From positions 1 through 23,744 of the IMG/VR virus record IMGVR_UViG_3300007541_006529: a stretch of DNA of 23,744 nucleotides; one strand, given 5' to 3'. Under the pieces are notes generated by a model, which did no database searches, had not been told where the DNA came from, and was given only the letters and a program-made list of their open reading frames with translations. Below are positions 14,239-22,616 of the stretch, piece by piece (positions within the stretch are counted from its first letter, which is position 1; the number at the start of each line of letters is the position of its first letter). Both the position numbers and the translations under genes were made by a program. The stretch comes from a virus.

Positions 14239-14443
14239 TTTTTTTATCTTCTTTACTATTAAGATCTTTTTGCATACCTATGAGTTGACTACTTACTGCG
14301 GCCACTATAGTTCCTAATTGCTCCCACAATCTATCACACTCTCCCTGTAATTTCCTAATAGCAGCCCACTGTAAAATCTGCATCACCATAAAAAATACTA
14401 CAACACCTATGTAGAGATGCTGTTCGGTTATAGTTACTGTCAT
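14231..14443 (-). CDS. Small single-pass membrane protein, 70 residues
   Basis: One hydrophobic segment at about residues 10-29 (LYIGVVVFFMVMQILQWAAI) is followed by a polar helical tail of about 40 residues ending in Lys-rich DLNSKEDKKTG. There is no signal peptidase site. The layout (short N-terminus, one helix, coiled tail) resembles phage spanin-like or membrane-anchor proteins, but no Rz or lysis neighbour is present and no family is recognised. It lies 12 bases after the 85-residue protein and 51 bases before queC. Confidence 0.7.
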   Translation of the reverse strand: MTVTITEQHLYIGVVVFFMVMQILQWAAIRKLQGECDRLWEQLGTIVAAVSSQLIGMQKDLNSKEDKKTG

Positions 14444-14455
14444 ACTCTAAATATA

Positions 14456-14713
14456 CTACCTCTCAATCGTATCATCAACATCTCCACGCATAAATTCATA
14501 AGCTTCTGGTGTGCCGGGGAAGGCTACGAAATCCGGATGATCCATAGCTCTTTGTAGAATTTTAATTGTTAAGTCTCGATCCTTCGTATCAATCACTAAA
14601 GGTTCAAAAACAAACTCGGCCTCTGTACCTTTTTTTCGAATAAGATAGTAGAGGCTTCCAGCACCTATATGCTTAATTGCTTCATAAAAGCTTTCAGCTG
14701 TTGTTTTCTTCAT
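14456..14713 (-). CDS. Hypothetical protein, 85 residues
   Basis: Not recognised. It is a soluble, mixed alpha/beta sequence with segments SFYEAIKHIGAGSLYYLIRKKG and FVFEPLVIDTKDRDLTIKILQ. It contains no cysteine and ends in acidic DVDDTIER. Its start overlaps the last 20 bases of the epimerase gene, an overlap size seen at other real gene borders here. Confidence 0.65.
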   Translation of the reverse strand: MKKTTAESFYEAIKHIGAGSLYYLIRKKGTEAEFVFEPLVIDTKDRDLTIKILQRAMDHPDFVAFPGTPEAYEFMRGDVDDTIER

Positions 14714-15554
14714 ATAACGATTTTATATACTCTTTTAATCTATCAGTTGGCTCCCACCCTAACCTTTCTATTGCGTCGTTATTAACACGTAAGGTTCTTC
14801 TATAGTTTCCGGCTACGTCCGGTAAATGTACTTTTTCAGTACCGAACATCTCTACCACTCGGTTTATTGTGTAGCTAATTCCGGTCCCTAGTTCCCAAGC
14901 ATCTTCGTGCTTTTCTTCTGATTCAGCTACTCTAATCAAACCATCTACAATATCGTCTATATGTGTAAAGTCTCGAGACTGTTCTCCATCACCGAAGATA
15001 GTAAGAGGTTGATTCTTTGCTACTTGGCTTCTAAAAATACCAATTACAGCTGCCATATCAGAATGTATTAATTCTCCAGGGCCGTATACGTTGTAAAATC
15101 GAACTATTTCAGCATTTAAAAAGAAGCATTTTTTAAACATTTTAATCCACTCCTCTCCCATATGCTTAGACATTGCGTAAGGAGATAATTCCGGATTGTG
15201 ATGTTTAGAAGAAGAACCGGCATAGATAAGTTTTGCGTTAGTCTTTAGTGCGTAATCTACTACCTGTCTAGTTCCTTCAACGTTACTTGTGAATGTTAAT
15301 CTGGGCTGTTTAAAAGAAGGCTGTATTCTACTTAAAGCAGCTAAGTGGAAAATGTATTTATACTTTTTTACAGGAATATTTTCCATAGCCCGTACATCCC
15401 CGCTTAGAAAGTTAGCGCCTAATAGAGTTACATCTTTTGCTTCTCTACCTATGCTTAGGTTATCTATTACATCAACACTATAACCTCTAAATAGAAGTTC
15501 TTTAGTCAATGCATAACCTACAAATCCACAACCTCCAGTTATAAGCACATCCAT
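14694..15554 (-). CDS. NAD-dependent epimerase/dehydratase (extended SDR)
   Basis: A 286-residue extended short-chain dehydrogenase. The Rossmann motif GGCGFVG is at residues 7-13 with Asp31 (DNLS) for NAD ribose. HLAALSRIQPS follows, then the catalytic Ser at 114-116 (GSSSK) and Tyr126-x3-Lys130 (YAMSK). RFYNVYGPGE and FTHIDDIVDGL are the usual C-terminal substrate-domain motifs of UDP-glucose 4-epimerase and dTDP-glucose dehydratase relatives. It therefore most likely acts on a nucleotide sugar. What a phage would use it for is unclear: it might alter host surface polysaccharide, decorate the virion, or supply a sugar for DNA modification. It is about 30-40 residues shorter than GalE. It sits between the Smr-like gene and an unknown small gene. 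Confidence 0.9.
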   Translation of the reverse strand: MDVLITGGCGFVGYALTKELLFRGYSVDVIDNLSIGREAKDVTLLGANFLSGDVRAMENIPVKKYKYIFHLAALSRIQPSFKQPRLTFTSNVEGTRQVVDYALKTNAKLIYAGSSSKHHNPELSPYAMSKHMGEEWIKMFKKCFFLNAEIVRFYNVYGPGELIHSDMAAVIGIFRSQVAKNQPLTIFGDGEQSRDFTHIDDIVDGLIRVAESEEKHEDAWELGTGISYTINRVVEMFGTEKVHLPDVAGNYRRTLRVNNDAIERLGWEPTDRLKEYIKSLYEENNS

Positions 15555-15567
15555 TAGTTAATTTAGT

Positions 15568-15774
15568 TTAGTCTATTACAATTATTTCTCCAGCATTATG
15601 TGCAGGGATGTAATGTTTTAGTTTATGTTTATCTAATATATTTTGTGTTAGATTTCTCATTCTTTCAGAATATCCTGTTATTATTCTGAATGGGGTGTTA
15701 TTCATTAAGATGAAGTTTTCAACTACATCTCTTACATCATAATGGGATACACCATGGAGATCTAGCTCTTTCAT
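15568..15774 (-). CDS. Smr-domain-like protein, 68 residues
   Basis: A minimal Smr (small MutS-related) domain. LDLHG is at residues 4-8, the DVRDVVENFI helix follows, then RIITGYSERM in place of the usual IITGKG.HS, and NAGEIIVID at the C-terminus in place of n.G.i.v. Smr domains nick or cleave DNA or RNA; the DLHG histidine and TG segments are kept, but the glycine after TG(K) is lost, so activity is uncertain. Its ATG overlaps the queE stop by one base (TAATG). Confidence 0.75.
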   Translation of the reverse strand: MKELDLHGVSHYDVRDVVENFILMNNTPFRIITGYSERMRNLTQNILDKHKLKHYIPAHNAGEIIVID

Positions 15775-16616
15775 TATACATTTAATGTTTTATTCCAAGC
15801 TGAAATGTGTAGACGGGTAAGTCCTCTGAACTTGTAGATCTTGGCCATTTCAAGAACGAAATTAGTACGCTCGTGGAAATCGTCTTGATCATCTAAACCA
15901 GGCATACACACTACATTCTTAAGTGGAATATTGAATGGTTCTACAAAGTCACGGAATAGTTCCTTAACATCATCTTCTGTGCTAATAACAAATTTGAATT
16001 GATAGCTATTATGCTCCATAATACGTTTAATAGCAGCAGGCACAATACGTTGTTTAGCTGTCATACCTGAATTAGCTAATTTAGGTGAGCAGTTGATTTG
16101 ATCAATAATATTAAATAAATCTTCATCAATAGTAACAGTACCGTTAGTTTCTATTTCATTGTAAGGATTAAAACTAAAAGAATCTTCTGTATCCTGGCTA
16201 GTCCAATATTTAAAGAAATTAGTAATAGCAATTTGATGTCCTTTAATTGTAGGTTCACCACCAGTCCAGATAATATGAATATTACCATTTAAGATATCGT
16301 CATAGATACCTTGCTCTTTCCAACGGTCAATTAGATATTGGAACTCTTTATCTTCACCTCTCCACAACCACTGACTTGTAGAGTCACAAGTCCAGGTAGC
16401 TTTACCTTCAGCATGTAAGTCACCTACGAATATTTCACCGTCTTCTAGTTTCTTTTCTTTTTCTAGTTGATTAGCAAACTTACGAGACATACCGCAAGTT
16501 AAGTTACAAATACCTAAGCGAACGAAGTAGGACGGTACACCGCTGCTTATTCCCTCTCCTTGAACTGAATAAAAATCACTGCTTATTAGTAGCTTGTTTG
16601 GATCTATTTTGCTCAT
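15774..16616 (-). CDS. queE: 7-carboxy-7-deazaguanine synthase QueE (radical SAM)
   Basis: A 280-residue QueE. The N-terminus DFYSVQGEGISSGVPSYFVRL is diagnostic of the family, and IWTGGEPTI near residue 116 is the SAM-binding GGEP motif. Cluster cysteines are Cys37 and Cys41 in CNLTC, and the third is probably Cys77 in WTCDST, which corresponds to the CDT triplet. In most radical SAM proteins the third cysteine follows two residues later; here about 35 residues are inserted (Lys/Glu-rich), as in some other phage QueE proteins. It makes the 7-deazaguanine ring from carboxytetrahydropterin using SAM and a 4Fe-4S cluster. The upstream 58-residue gene overlaps its first 41 bases in another frame. 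Confidence 0.93.
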   Translation of the reverse strand: MSKIDPNKLLISSDFYSVQGEGISSGVPSYFVRLGICNLTCGMSRKFANQLEKEKKLEDGEIFVGDLHAEGKATWTCDSTSQWLWRGEDKEFQYLIDRWKEQGIYDDILNGNIHIIWTGGEPTIKGHQIAITNFFKYWTSQDTEDSFSFNPYNEIETNGTVTIDEDLFNIIDQINCSPKLANSGMTAKQRIVPAAIKRIMEHNSYQFKFVISTEDDVKELFRDFVEPFNIPLKNVVCMPGLDDQDDFHERTNFVLEMAKIYKFRGLTRLHISAWNKTLNV

Positions 16617-16752
16617 ATCTTTTTTGTTTTTTTAATTCTTTTTCGTATAGTTTTTTGTACATCTCTTGAGTCCATCCGTCATTATAAGGACTATTAGCGT
16701 GAACCCATAAGTTACTCAGACTTAATGCAAGCGGTTTAGTATTTTTACTCAT
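16576..16752 (-). CDS. Small overlapping protein, 58 residues
   Basis: ATG 16752 overlaps the stop of the 76-residue gene (ATGA), and the frame runs to TGA 16576-16578, overlapping the start of queE by 41 bases out of frame. The product has a neutral, Trp-containing first half (SLSNLWVHANSPYNDGW) and a strongly basic, Lys/Gln-rich second half typical of nucleic-acid-binding tails. No family is recognised. The ATGA junction makes translation likely; the long overlap with queE is unusual for this window. Confidence 0.65.
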   Translation of the reverse strand: MSKNTKPLALSLSNLWVHANSPYNDGWTQEMYKKLYEKELKKQKRYEQNRSKQATNKQ

Positions 16753-16979
16753 AACACTATTCCTTTTACAATTTTACATTTTGATTTGTCAGGTACGTAG
16801 TAGCTGTCATTAGCATCTTCATGCTTACCGTAGTACCATTCCTCGTGTATATCTAAAGCAATTTCAAATTCTTCGGGACTTACGCAAACATCGTCAAACC
16901 CGCCCTCGTACCCTAAAGTAAATACATGTAGGTCAGGGTCTAATTGCTGTAACTGCTCTATTAGTTCTTTGACGGTCAT
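16749..16979 (-). CDS. Small conserved phage-type protein, 76 residues
   Basis: An acidic protein beginning MTVKELIEQLQQLDPDLHVF, a start seen in a widespread group of short phage and bacterial proteins of unknown function (TVKELIE.L..L..d..V....YEGG..D). The GYEGGFDDV segment at about residues 23-31 is the most conserved part of that group. It overlaps its neighbours on both sides by 4 bases (ATGA), so it belongs to a coupled chain of three small genes upstream of queE. Confidence 0.8.
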   Translation of the reverse strand: MTVKELIEQLQQLDPDLHVFTLGYEGGFDDVCVSPEEFEIALDIHEEWYYGKHEDANDSYYVPDKSKCKIVKGIVL

Positions 16980-17197
16980 TGTCTTTGTTTTTCTTTGAGT
17001 TTTTTACGCTTAAGAGCTTTCTCAGAAACAGTCTGTTCTTTTTTCTCGGCTTCTACTTCTTGCTTTTCAGTCTTACGGGTAGCTATTTTCCATTCAGATT
17101 TTGGAATATACTGCCATGTACTGCCAACCATATTATTGGCTTGACGATCCTCTACTCGCTGGATTACACCAGTCTTGATGTTTTTAATGCACTTCAT
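16976..17197 (-). CDS. Small conserved protein with basic tail, 73 residues
   Basis: The N-terminal 35 residues (MKCIKNIKTGVIQRVED, then ANNMVGSTWQYIPKSEWK) form a compact conserved unit that I associate with short phage proteins. The rest is a Lys/Glu-rich low-complexity tail. It is likely a small nucleic-acid- or protein-binding factor, but the function is unknown. It starts 3 bases past the stop of the 41-residue gene. Confidence 0.75.
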   Translation of the reverse strand: MKCIKNIKTGVIQRVEDRQANNMVGSTWQYIPKSEWKIATRKTEKQEVEAEKKEQTVSEKALKRKKLKEKQRQ

Positions 17198-17200
17198 AGG

Positions 17201-17326
17201 TTAAAACCTCCATGTTTTTAGGTAATTAAAGATATGATTAATTTGTGGATATTCCAACAAAATTCCTAAAATAGTTGGATGCTGGTCTCCGCAGAAACCA
17301 AAGGTGTGCATAACTGCTTCTAACAT
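17201..17326 (-). CDS. Very small protein, 41 residues
   Basis: ATG 17326 to TAA 17201. The product contains HTFGFCGDQHPTILGIL, a Cys-Gly-Asp-x-His stretch of the sort seen in tiny conserved phage proteins, and a C-terminal basic/aromatic end (YLKTWRF). It fills the gap between the 87-residue protein (7 bases) and the 73-residue protein (3 bases) almost exactly. A metal-binding role for the Cys/His residues is conceivable, but no family is recognised. Confidence 0.55.
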   Translation of the reverse strand: MLEAVMHTFGFCGDQHPTILGILLEYPQINHIFNYLKTWRF

Positions 17327-17333
17327 AACTTAA

Positions 17334-17597
17334 TTACTTGTAGTGATGTAATTTTTTCTTCCACTTATCAATTTGAATCTGGCAATACCATTTACCGAGC
17401 CAGCTTGAAGCTTTTTCGTACTTTGTCTCCCACTCTTCTATTTTTCGAAAGATAGGTGCATTTGCTTTATTAATAATGTCTATGTCGTAGTAACTGTTGT
17501 TTTCTAACATGACTTCTTCCCAATGTCCTTCACTATAGGGAGGTGGTTTAACTGCCTCTACTAATTTTTTTCTTGCGGCTTTTTTAGTTTTTTTCAT
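17334..17597 (-). CDS. Hypothetical basic protein, 87 residues
   Basis: A Lys-rich N-terminus (MKKTKKAARKKLVEAVK) is followed by a proline stretch, then a helical, Trp-rich C-terminal half (IEEWETKYEKASSWLGKWY and so on). It has one cysteine and no membrane segment. It overlaps the queD end by 14 bases. No family is recognised; DNA binding is possible given the charge. Confidence 0.65.
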   Translation of the reverse strand: MKKTKKAARKKLVEAVKPPPYSEGHWEEVMLENNSYYDIDIINKANAPIFRKIEEWETKYEKASSWLGKWYCQIQIDKWKKKLHHYK

Positions 17598-18051
17598 ATG
17601 ATGCTGAATTTCTTTCGTGTTCGTATACTTCTACTTTTACTGCTTTTACTCGTCCGTTTGTTTCTTTAGTAAGGAATTCATTAATCACACCGTAGAGGTA
17701 TTCAGCAAACCTCTCGCAACCTACTGACGGAAGTACACGGAGCTGTATAATACCGTCTTCATTCATTTTTCTAAATTGCTCCAGATAAGGATCATCTTCT
17801 GCTACTACTGTAGTATGGTCAAGAAGCCAGGTAAAATAATCTTTCGGAGACATACCCTCGATAGTATTCTTTGCTCTTTTCATTCCGCCAAAATCCCATA
17901 CCCAATTCCTTTCATCAAGCTGTCCTTCAAACCATACTCGGAAAGAAACAGCATAACCGTGTAAAAACTTACAGTGTGTACCTTCTGCTTTCCATTGGCG
18001 AAAGCAAGTAGAATACCCGTCAAATAACTTGGTTGATTTATAGTTAGCCAT
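17584..18051 (-). CDS. queD: 6-carboxytetrahydropterin synthase QueD (variant)
   Basis: A 155-residue member of the 6-pyruvoyl-tetrahydropterin synthase superfamily. THCKFLHGYAVSF contains the catalytic Cys27 and zinc ligand His31. WVWDFGGMKRA, the LLDHT Asp78-His79 pair and EVYEHE with Glu144 complete the core. The usual CxxxHGH is CxxxHGY here (Tyr33), and the first ligand in AAHRL is replaced by the segment TCFRQW (residues 15-20), so the zinc site is altered. The same FRQW...HC...LHGY pattern occurs, as I recall, in a bacterial and phage QueD-like group. It converts dihydroneopterin triphosphate to carboxytetrahydropterin, the step between FolE and QueE. It is the first pathway gene transcribed. 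Confidence 0.9.
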   Translation of the reverse strand: MANYKSTKLFDGYSTCFRQWKAEGTHCKFLHGYAVSFRVWFEGQLDERNWVWDFGGMKRAKNTIEGMSPKDYFTWLLDHTTVVAEDDPYLEQFRKMNEDGIIQLRVLPSVGCERFAEYLYGVINEFLTKETNGRVKAVKVEVYEHERNSASYEKN

Positions 18052-18072
18052 AAAAATATATTTAATATAAAT

Positions 18073-20081
<2,009 letters not shown>

Positions 20082-20103
20082 TTGCTGTTTATGATTATTA
20101 CTT

Positions 20104-20394
20104 TTATACTATTTCGTTAGTTACAACTAAATTATCGTCGTTTTCTGTCATCAGAAAATCGCTAGTTTCTGTAACTAGATATTCTGTGAGTAAAACCGGA
20201 GCTGGAGATCCAGGTACTGCACCTGTTTCTTCATATCTTATGTATTCATCAAAACCAGCTCCTGGAGAGATATTTGGAGGAAACCGTACGTTTCGTGCTT
20301 TTACAACACTGTCTTGATAAGTAGTAGCTGGTCTATTTCCGTTAGGTGTATTAACCTTTAATCTACTTTTTCTAAATAAATCTAGGAGGTTCAT
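20104..20394 (-). CDS. Hypothetical protein, 96 residues
   Basis: Not recognised. It begins MNLLDLFRKSRLKVNTPNGN, a basic start, and ends in an acidic, Thr/Glu-rich segment (ETSDFLMTENDDNLVVTNEIV). Proline and glycine are frequent in the middle (PPNISPGAGFDEY, GAVPGSPAPVLL). Its position 22 bases upstream of the fibre gene suggests a small virion or fibre-associated protein, but this is only context. Confidence 0.7.
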   Translation of the reverse strand: MNLLDLFRKSRLKVNTPNGNRPATTYQDSVVKARNVRFPPNISPGAGFDEYIRYEETGAVPGSPAPVLLTEYLVTETSDFLMTENDDNLVVTNEIV

Positions 20395-20425
20395 GTTAAT
20401 AAATAGTGAAGCCCCTGGAAAGACA

Positions 20426-22282
20426 CTAAACTATCTCACAAGCTCCACCTGCACACGCTACCTCTCCCATTAGGTTTGTACTATCAACATACTCAACTAT
20501 TTGTGATAGGTCAACGTTATGAAGGCTTTTCATAAGCTCCTCGTATTGTTCCTGAGTACAATCTTCAAAAGGAGCTTGCTTGTAAGTATGTTCTGAATAA
20601 GGAAGTACTGAAAGTCCGTTATAAAACTTACGATTCTCCCACATCCATTTACCTACTTCTTCCCACTCGCTATCTTTGATAGATACGGTAGCAGATATAT
20701 TGTGTGTATTTTGTCCACTTCTGTGACCAGGTTTAATCCAGTTTTGATAGAAGAATTTAACCCTTGTAAGTAGATCTAGAGCAGATTCGTGACGAAGAAT
20801 AGATCCTTCTGGTGCTTTCTGCGGTACAGAGATTACAGCCGTATCGTGTGGACGGAAATATTCGTCTTCAACGAGTTCCGGATGATTAATAGAAAGGTAT
20901 GTGTAGATTGCTTCGTTTTTACCTACACGAATTCTACGAATATAGTAATCATTATGCCATGCATGAATACCGCTTGAGGTGCCGAGGGTAAGTGATGAAG
21001 TACCTGAAGGTTTAATAGTTGTACATCTTGCAGCTGCATTGATTCCGATCAACTTAGCTACACGTGCATTTTCTTCTTTTACGATTTCAGCAGCTTGTTT
21101 GAGATCTAGTTTTTGCGCAATACCTGATCCAATGCCGGTCATACCTACGCCAATCAAAGCATCTTTTTCGGTAGTACGCTGCCATACCGGACGAAGATAG
21201 TGAAAGTTAGTGTAAGAGGCTTGTAGTGTACCGATAAATGCTGCAGCTTTTACGCGTGCATTTAGATCTGCTTGATCTACAACGTCTGATACGTTTACTT
21301 CACATAAGTTACAGAATTGATAAGGACGTAATGCAATTTCACAGCATGGATTAGTTCCCCAGTCTTTATCATTGTTAAAGTAAATACCCGGCTCGCCAGC
21401 GCCTGATGCTTTAATTTTATCCCATAGGTTCATAAAGAACTCTTCATCGGCCTTACTGCGTAACAACACAGCAGAGTTATTTGCACGACCTCTTTGTGGG
21501 TTTAATTCCCACCATGCACCAGACTTAGCTGCAATCATATCTTCATCGTCGGCACTAAAAAGGCTGATCAAGGCTGCTCTACGAATACCGCCCGTCAATA
21601 CTGCGTCGGCAATATGACAGATCATATCGTGTACTTCAATAGAGGTTAACTTATCGTTATTCTGCTTGCTATCAAGAATACCTTGTAACTTAAGTAGGCA
21701 CTCTTTAAGGGGTTGAGGACCAGGTGCTTTACCTCCTGAGGTGATTAACTGTGCGCCTTTTGGTCTAATATCTGAAAAGTCGAACACCGGAGTAGAACCT
21801 CCTTCAAAATAAGCACGCACCAGTACCTTCACTGCATCGGCCCATCCTTCAATACTATCACCAATTAAAAAACGGCGATTCTTTTTTGGATCTGGCTTTC
21901 TAATCTCAGGTAGTTTTTCTACGTGATGTCTTTGTACTGAATATCCTACGCCTGTACCGCCTAGAAGTAAGAACATCGTTTCTCCAAAGGCTCTCCAATC
22001 GTCAATAGGTAAGTAAGCACAGTTGTAAATACGGTTAGGACTAATTTCAATAGGCTTACCTGCAAACTGCATAGAACGCATTGACGGTAAAGCTCTTTTA
22101 GCATAAACATAATCGTAAGCATTCTCAATTTCCTCTTTTAGGTTAGGAAACTTTTTTAAGTGCATCTCTTTGTTTCTGTCTACTAGTTCCTCCCAAGATT
22201 CTCTTCTGTTTACAAGAGAGTTAAATTTTGCATATTTCATGTAGACTGTAATGTCACTTAAAATGCTTTGCGAAATGTCCAT
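20426..22282 (-). CDS. nrdJ: Class II (B12-dependent) ribonucleotide reductase
   Basis: A 618-residue reductase of the monomeric adenosylcobalamin class. NPCCEIALRPYQFC supplies the thiyl-radical Cys313 with Asn311 and Glu315, and Cys324, which pairs with Cys88 in YNCAYLP. The substrate/active-site spacing matches the Lactobacillus triphosphate reductase (Cys408, Cys419, Cys119). The C-terminus has Cys610 and Cys615 (CAGGAC), the CX4C pair re-reduced by thioredoxin. LGGTGVGYSV near 107 and KPSGTSSLTLGTSSGIHAWH near 424 are further family motifs. It needs no second subunit and no oxygen-made radical but does need host B12. It is shorter than the 739-residue Lactobacillus enzyme. It gives deoxynucleotides for the polymerase and helicase of this phage. 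Confidence 0.95.
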   Translation of the reverse strand: MDISQSILSDITVYMKYAKFNSLVNRRESWEELVDRNKEMHLKKFPNLKEEIENAYDYVYAKRALPSMRSMQFAGKPIEISPNRIYNCAYLPIDDWRAFGETMFLLLGGTGVGYSVQRHHVEKLPEIRKPDPKKNRRFLIGDSIEGWADAVKVLVRAYFEGGSTPVFDFSDIRPKGAQLITSGGKAPGPQPLKECLLKLQGILDSKQNNDKLTSIEVHDMICHIADAVLTGGIRRAALISLFSADDEDMIAAKSGAWWELNPQRGRANNSAVLLRSKADEEFFMNLWDKIKASGAGEPGIYFNNDKDWGTNPCCEIALRPYQFCNLCEVNVSDVVDQADLNARVKAAAFIGTLQASYTNFHYLRPVWQRTTEKDALIGVGMTGIGSGIAQKLDLKQAAEIVKEENARVAKLIGINAAARCTTIKPSGTSSLTLGTSSGIHAWHNDYYIRRIRVGKNEAIYTYLSINHPELVEDEYFRPHDTAVISVPQKAPEGSILRHESALDLLTRVKFFYQNWIKPGHRSGQNTHNISATVSIKDSEWEEVGKWMWENRKFYNGLSVLPYSEHTYKQAPFEDCTQEQYEELMKSLHNVDLSQIVEYVDSTNLMGEVACAGGACEIV

Positions 22283-22324
22283 TTTCGTTTGTTTTTAATG
22301 CTTTTAAAGATAGGTTTTTCATTC

Positions 22325-22343
22325 AGGATCTTATGATTCCTGT
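22325..22343 (-). promoter_or_regulatory. Hairpin upstream of the ribonucleotide reductase
   Basis: On the minus strand CAGG-ATC and GAT-CCTG pair across a 4-base loop with one bulged A, 43 bases before the reductase start. There is no T-run after it, so it is not a standard terminator. It is far too small for a cobalamin riboswitch. Just after it an ATG opens a 22-codon frame that overlaps the reductase start; it may be a leader peptide or chance. Confidence 0.35.
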
Positions 22344-22368
22344 TAAATATATAACCTGTTTGGTTAAA

Positions 22369-22587
22369 TTACTGTGATAGGTTCGAATTTAGCCCTTCTT
22401 GAAACTTTTGGGCCTGGTAGCTATCAGAAGCAAGCGGAGGACGGAAAGTGGGATCGACCTTGTCTCTTGTAACTAGGTCGTTAGTGCCAGTACGCTCCAT
22501 GTCAAATACAAACTGCTCGTAAGTAGTCTGAGCAGGTGAAGGTGCGAAAGGGGTTCTTTTTTCAACGTATAATTCTGCAATGCTCAT
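22369..22587 (-). CDS. Hypothetical protein, 72 residues
   Basis: Not recognised. It is polar, without cysteines or membrane segment, with YVEKRTPFAPSPAQTTYEQF near the N-terminus and a Gln/Ser-rich end (YQAQKFQEGLNSNLSQ). It lies between the helicase and the reductase, 29 bases after the helicase stop. Its start region has CTATTTATT 19 bases upstream of the ATG. Confidence 0.6.
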   Translation of the reverse strand: MSIAELYVEKRTPFAPSPAQTTYEQFVFDMERTGTNDLVTRDKVDPTFRPPLASDSYQAQKFQEGLNSNLSQ

Positions 22588-22606
22588 ATCTGATAACTTT
22601 TGTAAT

Positions 22607-22615
22607 AATAAATAG
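22607..22615 (-). promoter_or_regulatory. CTATTTATT motif in gene-start gap
   Basis: On the minus strand CTATTTATT occurs here, at 20398-20406 and at 136-144, and CTATTTATA at 1799-1807. All four lie in short intergenic gaps; two directly follow a terminator. They may be promoter elements or an A/T coincidence. At 20398 the motif is only 3 bases before an ATG, which argues against a -10 element there. Confidence 0.2.
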
Positions 22616-22616
22616 C

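Noticed and set aside
22283-22368. Cobalamin riboswitch before the B12-dependent reductase
   Set aside because: The gap is only 86 bases with one small hairpin and no B12-box-like sequence; a cobalamin riboswitch is about 200 bases.
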